A stretch of 64,000 bases of DNA from Tritrichomonas foetus. Its lineage: Eukaryota > Parabasalia > Tritrichomonadida > Tritrichomonadidae. Shown in pieces: positions 60,101 to 64,000 of this stretch. Location: positions 82,105 through 146,104 of the forward strand of contig MLAK01001004.1 of assembly GCA_001839685.1 (NCBI GenBank), written 5' to 3'. Numbering within the stretch: the first letter of the stretch is position 1; each line of letters begins with the position of its first letter. The notes under the pieces were generated by a model, which worked only from the letters and a program-made list of their open reading frames with translations, was not told the DNA's origin and searched no databases. The translations under genes and the position numbers were made by a program.

Positions 60101-61004
60101 ACGAATTATGCAATTCTTTAACTTAATCAACAGTTTATTAACTACAGATAAGGTCACAAAAAGACTTAGAGTAACTATATCTAAATATGCTATTATTCCA
60201 ATTGCACCAAATGCTGGATTGATTTCGTGGGTTACTGGCGCTGATACAATGCATCAATTAGTTATGGATTACAGAAAAGCAAATAGTATAACACCATGGG
60301 CTGAAAATGAAGCACTTCAACTTTATGTAGGTGATACATTTGATTTCCTCAACTCACCACAAAAAGCAGAACTTTGGGATTTATTATCACCAAAGTTTCC
60401 AGCAACTGAATTACGTGAAATGTTTTGGGAAAAGGCTCCTGATGCTGTTTCTTGGCTGAAATGCATTGATCAATTTGTTGTAAGTACTGCACTTATGTCA
60501 ATGGCTGGTTATGTAATCGGTCTTGGTGATCGACATCCTTGTAATATTATGATTCAGAGACAAACAGGTCATGTTGTTCATATTGACTTCGGTGATTCGT
60601 TTGAAATAGCCTTAAATCGTGAAAGAATGCCTGAAAAAGTTCCATTTCGGCTTACGCGAATGCTTGTGAAGGCATTTGGAGTAAGTGGAATTGAAGAACC
60701 TTTTAGAGGAACATGTGAATCTATTTTACGGGTTTTAAGAGATAATAAAAGCTCGATTATTGCACAACTAGAAATTTTCGTTCATGAACCAATTTTCGTA
60801 AACAAAGATAATGGTGCAATAACTGAAGGACAGAGTGGAATACTTGATCGAGTAATTGAAAAACTTTCTGGAAATGATCCAAAAGAATATGGAGATTCTG
60901 ACAAAGTTCTCAATGTTGAAGAACAAGTTGACAAACTGATTAAGATTGCTTCTGATCCATACAGATATGTTTTACATTATATTGGATGGTGCCAATTTTG
61001 GTAA
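54186..61004 (+). CDS. TOR: TOR (target of rapamycin) kinase
   Basis: Encodes 2272 residues from ATG 54186; the frame extends 17 codons upstream to a TTG. The N-terminal ~1100 residues are HEAT-like helices. A FAT domain lies at ~1155-1690 (WEEALENYSKSGDSNSIIRC). The FRB domain at ~1781-1880 includes LLRAAVTWYEVWMNRLD. The PIKK kinase domain at ~1928-2195 has FLLKGNEDLRLDQRIMQFF, the catalytic loop GLGDRHPCNIM and the metal-binding HIDFGDS. The FATC tail ends YIGWCQFW, almost the TOR-specific GWCPFW, which excludes ATM, ATR and DNA-PK. TOR controls growth, translation and autophagy in TORC complexes. FRB positions that contact rapamycin are changed. A poorly conserved Cys/His-rich insert (CCEASSCSNAEKP) lies near residue 620. 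AACTTTTTCATAATA at 54077 is the presumed promoter motif. Confidence 0.97.
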   Translation: MTSKVITFSIIEGCDEFTSWKKNRREYVRTLGHSLLVCSENEIIQIFDSWETLIKENMKIDRFANSMTSLLAISLLHYFNRSYDQIKEYIPFITRMLESKSRKIICAASQTLRFLSEELSDNIDFLRDLVSSSAPKWLMNIPTRYSALRILLSAGKFLLPSVFEVTSNNFHILWSTAICDDIELRVVATKVIDIHLNGLPNTSVSDIQSLFNDCISQMKLLNATSHGPVLICRSLLHRFPDEIDVPLLINSLIDLFSVRSEVLIISVFSLLYDISRQLSHLYTPDTVRVFFNGLISNCSRYPNLTQLFEIIDDSIKGFNPVLIPVSTIVDFLRQVVKYPKFRSQQQFGFTILQTLFKNFKDVTVPASFFLDAEPSPAYVHALRMRMALFNDTKATLLKYFSDGLSQKATQSQIILSLYILKYFDSHLFQNKEQVFSQIRPLRRSPSDEVRLLIAGVLPLFDNQSALDDLLFLALFDSSKIVRAAAVKELRFPLKLAHCDMLPQILSDPSFKVKRNAIPLIASVAPHNPLQFYVPISSLVEYTISSIASSSNLCTCARISTLMPLIAEHFIQFCPAFIPQLTKICFSFLKSTDQENYSTTEQSPKKHMIGSNNYENPSCCEASSCSNAEKPKRRESIIHCTNPNRCECSGHHEKDCIRISEVINRDLNNDGHALITNKLPFDKSCTNLLRIFQIENQEWIDIRDANLFLTLEKLAPHLLPFINDLIPIFIEIFSLQRTNKVYMAALDAITEIVVANALVSSVPSHHPDLVPVLMLLLNSKPCDEVAVKILKLMGTFGITSFPNTLREDPDERDPITDFDFKSPSFYSDFTMTALLKLLNEPHSSIFEAVTSIFVKEAHSAVKFLPQIIAAFSKSIYVSKGAQREELFKQLEIISYFCGAKIEPFVEQILPHIRQNMTNTAALRIACILSYFLKTEIISGIQPLFQNGLRIINNGVDDLKVFETLMTFCTSAVVFQNQPLDLFVVECERSISLVQPDFQQSIVNSLITVVQLSDASFECAHIARICTKYMNTPFKNSVFQLLFSLGVYAHLSPDCIDNLARSEGVTIPMLDSLKDYQRNKSIPLETFLNKHSITVNVEIPDYVPLPSHQPCNVFADFPPPQFNNTAKWLEDLSAIVVSESPSLAIRSCHKLAINSPPFRSDIFPIAFLSCWIVAKRRDQRSFSHVLQTVFETDQHLNPAFLRLAELLVRCGRPLNISSFVIASACHSPALALRFLVRHIEDNPHDFRALELMLTLNMRLGRLGSSRGILKSTKLPTAGSWYEKLGQWEEALENYSKSGDSNSIIRCLAKLERWDEVRALSKQFNEMPSERKKENAIWFAWAFYRADDLQKVSFYVNKFGDTEDPEVLLFREIFLVASNQNKAAKSFIEKSMQTLVKDCSVYSALNANLAAVNLTYANCLVELNEAIDMKQKKVNEIPTIWLRRLNSLTGDSYAWMKLVEIRNLALSITENKLSYLKLLSILTKERQRPLVDAFWKQMKHLMNDPEVQLSYHKMLWARYEQPSVIESLHILNILYQPEITEEAFIQATQGLNYFIHDSLHETSLQDSLSMPLNGSSYGSLYGSLNEVDMHILYQNSRKIPQLTTKLRARFFRTEGSWRSQLYQKNESMQSLTKTIDLFRKASELSPDDYRNWAGFAYAASRAIDDISFVSIAINGFLRVSQLRTSNNLEYLCPLFSLFFRYGTIVSVPNEIVNLGPEIIFQVLPQIVCQINHPDEGVKNIVHELLSRFSEHHFEALVFSLHLLIRSEDEAKVKIARDLLFKLSSNHSSLAVEAEVFVDGLLRAAVTWYEVWMNRLDAAFIESRRNFESGTKMLIRLFESRKYPQCQMDMDFNKILESPLATCANTLAHFTPTEGSFNMLWTQLKRLYEILRDKFRMIDTIQLSAVSSELSTMRNFMLSIPGTYSVIVDSPRISKIDPTLPILTTQQHPRLLFMTDASGSRWKFLLKGNEDLRLDQRIMQFFNLINSLLTTDKVTKRLRVTISKYAIIPIAPNAGLISWVTGADTMHQLVMDYRKANSITPWAENEALQLYVGDTFDFLNSPQKAELWDLLSPKFPATELREMFWEKAPDAVSWLKCIDQFVVSTALMSMAGYVIGLGDRHPCNIMIQRQTGHVVHIDFGDSFEIALNRERMPEKVPFRLTRMLVKAFGVSGIEEPFRGTCESILRVLRDNKSSIIAQLEIFVHEPIFVNKDNGAITEGQSGILDRVIEKLSGNDPKEYGDSDKVLNVEEQVDKLIKIASDPYRYVLHYIGWCQFW

Positions 61005-61512
61005 TTTTGATCCACCCCCACCCACACAATTTTTTAACTATATCTGCTGTATACTTAAGTAATACTTTGAAAATTGCAATTTGTTTGATGTTTACGTGCA
61101 ATGATACATATGTATATATTACTTGATTGATATCAACATGAATTTCTGTGATTCACCTTATTTTTGCGGATGATTTTTTTTTTTAAATAGATAAAATTTG
61201 TTTGCAAGTAGTAAATCTATATTTTCTTTATTTTATATATTTTTGGATGTAAATTTTATGTTTCAAAGAAGCAGACAAACTTCATAAAGAGAAAATGTCT
61301 CAAAGTAATCTAAAACTTAAGTTTAAACGGTGTGAGGAAAAAAAGCGAACAGTTTAATTAGCTAAACACATCAATTTAAATTTTTGGCATTGTTTTAAAA
61401 CCATTTTCTATATGTTAAAGTAAAAATCGTGACAATCATCTTTTTATTGTTAATTACCGGATTTTTATCTTCACTTTTTTATATATAGAAAAATTTTCCG
61501 GGAAGATAAAAA
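61005..61512. other. Intergenic, no gene seen
   Basis: AT-rich, with a C-rich stretch CCACCCCCACCCACAC just after the TOR stop. The remainder holds the promoter of the ankyrin gene. Confidence 0.5.
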
Positions 61513-63438
61513 ATGGAATTGATTGGAATATCTGAGTTCATAAAAGATATGGAAATCCTAAGGGATCTTCAAAGGAAAATGATTTCTATTCTTTCATGTG
61601 ATGAATCACCAATTTCAAGATCTAATCAAATCAATGAACTTTTTATTTTCTTTGAAGAAATCTCAATCTCCAACAATTTTTCTCTGTATGAAGCATTCCT
61701 TTGCATTTTGGTTCATCTTTCAATTTATTTCGATTTCCACCTAACTGATGAAGAAATTGTTTTTCAAAGACAAGAAATTTTTCAGATTATTTTAAAGGAA
61801 TTGATATTAAAACAATCTTTGAAAACTTCATTTTCTCAATTCACATTGTTTAGAATTTTCAAAGAAAACAAACATTTGTTACTTTTTCTTTTTGAAGAAG
61901 AAATTTTTGATCTTACATTTTTAAAAAGATATATGTCATACGTTTCAGATAAAGATCTTTTCCTTTTTTTCATTCTAGAAATACATAAATCTAATTCCCA
62001 ATTATATGAAAAACTAAAGAAAAGTTTTAATTTAACAGAAATAAAAATTAATCAATTTTTTTGAATATTCAAAAGAAAAAGATATAGAAGAATATTCAAA
62101 AACTGAAGGAGAACATAAACAAGCAACTACATTTGAAATTCATAGAAAAATTCACTCGCAAGATAAAATCGCCAAAATGATTCGATTAGATGATGTTCAT
62201 CATTTTATTGAATATACCTCCAAAATTTACAATTTTGATTTTGATTCGCTAATTAAACCATCATTTTTAGAAAACAATCCAGATATTAACAATAAAGGTA
62301 AAGGAATTAGTCTTCTAGAATATTCGATGGCATTTGGTTCAGTTAATATTTTTCGTTATCTTTGGTTAAAGAATATTAAATATTCAAAAAAATCATTAAA
62401 AAAATTGTATAATTGGAAATAATTTTGAAATAATTCATACTGTTGAAGAAGAATCCATATTTACGTTTACTGACTATGACAAGACCTCATGTAAAGTTAT
62501 TGAATATTATCATTCTGAGATCAATGAGTATTTTTCCAATCTCACTTATTCTAATGAAGGAAACTATTTGGATCTTTCATCAATCATTAATATCTATTTA
62601 AAAACAACAAATGTAGATATCTTTAACGAAATGTTGAATTCCTTTTGCAACAACCTTATTTCACAAGTGTCACCCAATAATTATATATCACCTTTTGTGA
62701 TTAATCAAATTCTTTTCAAAATCTTGAATTCACGTCAATATCCTTTATATTTTCTCTGTTGTTTTCTTATTCAACAACCTAATATTGATATTAATTCCAA
62801 AAATAAAGCTTACCTTTTTATATTTATGATTCTTTTCTATTTTTAAAATGGAATTTACGATTGATCTTTAAGAAACACCACTTTATATAGCATGTTCTAA
62901 TGGTCATTATCAAATTGTTGAACTTTTATTAAAACAACCAAATATTGATATTAATTCCAAAAATAATATTTATATTTCTCTTTTCATATTTCTTTTCGAT
63001 TTTTCAAAAGGAAATTATGATTGATATTTATCGCACACCATTTGATAGAGAATGTTATCATAATTATTATGAAATTGTTGAAATTTTATTACAACATCCA
63101 AATATAGATATTAATTACAAAAATAAAATTTTCCAATTTCAATTCATTATTCTTTTCTATTTTTGAAACGGAATTTTTTTTTTAATTTTAAGAAACACCA
63201 CTTCATAGAGAATGCCATGCAGGTAGTTATGAAATTGTTGAGCTTTTATTGAAACATCCAAACATTAATGTTAATTCAAAAGATATCATTTTTTCAACAA
63301 TTCATTGTTCTTTTCAGTTTTTCAAATTGAATTTCTGATTTTAGTTTTGATAGAACACCACTAGATAGAGCATGCTCTAATCACCATCATACAATTGCAC
63401 AAATTTTAATCAACTGTATTCAGGCCCACAAAAGATGA
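61513..63438 (+). pseudogene. Ankyrin-repeat (DUF3447-type) gene, paralogue of 2479-6441, with frame breaks
   Basis: Starts MELIGISEFIKDMEILRDLQ and is collinear with the minus-strand paralogue. The N-terminal helical domain (to ~62064) is followed by GISLLEYSMAFGS and a segment ending FLIQQPNIDINSKNK. Ankyrin units run to a stop at 63438 (AQILINCIQAHKR). Two frame breaks fall in homopolymers: T7 near 62055 (INQFF then EYSKEKDIE) and A7 near 62397 (KKSLK then CIIGNNFEI). Beyond these, four repeat units each carry a 61-nt spacer that shifts the frame. Sequence lost from the paralogue by mariner insertion is present here (INIYLKTTNVDIFNEM). It may be a pseudogene, or intact with sequence errors plus non-canonical introns. 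Confidence 0.7.
62780..63438 (+). repeat. Ankyrin units with 61-nt spacers (four)
   Basis: The spacers begin after NSKNK, NSKNN, NYKNK and NSKDI. Each is 61 nt long before the next codons of (E/R)TPL or TPF. Three of the four keep TTCTTTTC plus a T-run near the middle. Sequence identity between spacers is moderate while length is constant. Unit spacing is about 155-160 bp, as in the minus-strand paralogue. Confidence 0.8.
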
Positions 63439-64000
63439 ATTTTTTGAAGTGATCGGATCACATTTAGAACACAAAAAAGTTTGCTCTGTTGATCTTCATT
63501 ATAATTCAATAATAATTCTAAATAAATCATTAAAATGTAATATTATTGTCTTTGAATTAGTCAGCCTCAAACAGAGGCCTGTTGTACTGAGATAATTTGA
63601 TGCATTTCACTGAGACAACCATCTTCGTGATATTTTTTTTCGGTAATATAGATTGTTTTTCTTTCCAAGTTATTCTTTTTTGATGTTCAATTTCGTGATT
63701 TCATTTTTGTCGATTATAGAGTATTTTAACAGTCTCTCACTTCAAAGAAGGCTTTTCATACATATTACATTAGAGAGTTTTCAAATTATTATCATTTAAA
63801 GTTCATCCAAAAATTCTCATCATTTTTTATCTTTCGGCATCTATCAATATTGACGAACAACGTTCTAGTTAACTTTAATTTTAGTATCAGACAAATGTAA
63901 TTCGTCTACGAAAAAAAATAATCACACCTTTTTAGAAGCCTGTTAATTAAGATAATCATCAAGCGAATGAAGATAATCACAAAGTGAATGAAGATAATCA
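63439..64000. other. Intergenic, no gene seen
   Basis: AT-rich with no coding frame. It ends in a short tandem repeat. Confidence 0.5.
63949..64000. repeat. ~20-bp tandem repeat cut by window end
   Basis: GATAATCA followed by CAAAGTGAATGAA or CAAGCGAATGAA recurs about three times at a ~20-bp period and continues past the window edge. Confidence 0.8.

Noticed and set aside
1..64000. tRNA, rRNA and CRISPR arrays
   Set aside because: I looked for T-loop-like words, rRNA blocks and regularly spaced direct repeats; none was convincing, and CRISPR would not be expected in a eukaryote.

Overview
The window looks like nuclear DNA of an AT-rich trichomonad; a Tritrichomonas foetus-type genome is my best guess. 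The reasons are strongly AT-rich intergenic DNA, large almost intron-free eukaryotic genes (TOR, BEACH, RhoGEF, Mob1, Myb, Atg10), expanded ankyrin-repeat genes, a mariner of the kind common in trichomonads, and a protein whose first residues resemble a hydrogenosomal presequence. Species assignment is inference from memory of these traits; no search was possible. The assembly has gaps (2610-3293 and scattered single N) and several apparent one-base homopolymer indels.

Layout. 1-545: start of a multi-pass membrane protein running off the left edge. 1469-1612: a locally GC-rich island. 2479-6441 (minus): an ankyrin-repeat gene split by a mariner (4032-5317) and an assembly gap. 6639-13985 (minus): BEACH/WD40 giant. 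14316-17486 (minus): 7TM-like membrane protein and an SsnA-like amidohydrolase. 18421-18806: relic gene. 19370-20029: Mob1. 20887-22259: a TTAA-flanked inverted-repeat element. 22415-27351: CFA20-domain, LRR/coiled-coil, RhoGAP and ATG10-like genes. 27645-30203 (minus): RhoGEF-Kelch. 30267-32026: gene-free, with N. 32027-40307: coiled-coil, small unnamed, helical solenoid, WD40 and small coiled-coil genes. 41081-44782 (minus): caspase-fold protein with an altered catalytic site. 46079-47044: R2R3 Myb. 47264-49589 (minus): secreted coiled-coil protein with a homopolymer frameshift. 49748-51786: a second ankyrin gene split by a nearly identical mariner (50164-51450). 52371-53990: two small genes. 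54186-61004: TOR kinase. 61513-63438: a second copy of the first ankyrin family.

Themes. Signalling and cell-growth genes dominate (TOR, Mob1, RhoGAP, RhoGEF, an ATG10-like enzyme), but they are separate transcription units on both strands with no operon structure. The ankyrin loci are the most unusual part. In two paralogues every complete 33-residue ankyrin repeat is followed by a spacer of exactly 61 nt that breaks the frame; removing it restores a perfect 33-residue periodicity. In a third, unrelated ankyrin gene, short T-rich inserts fall at the same turn of the repeat, one of them a good candidate for a 25-nt GT-AG intron. This points to non-canonical mini-introns or another recoding mechanism, or to shared pseudogene decay, and is the best candidate here for something undescribed.
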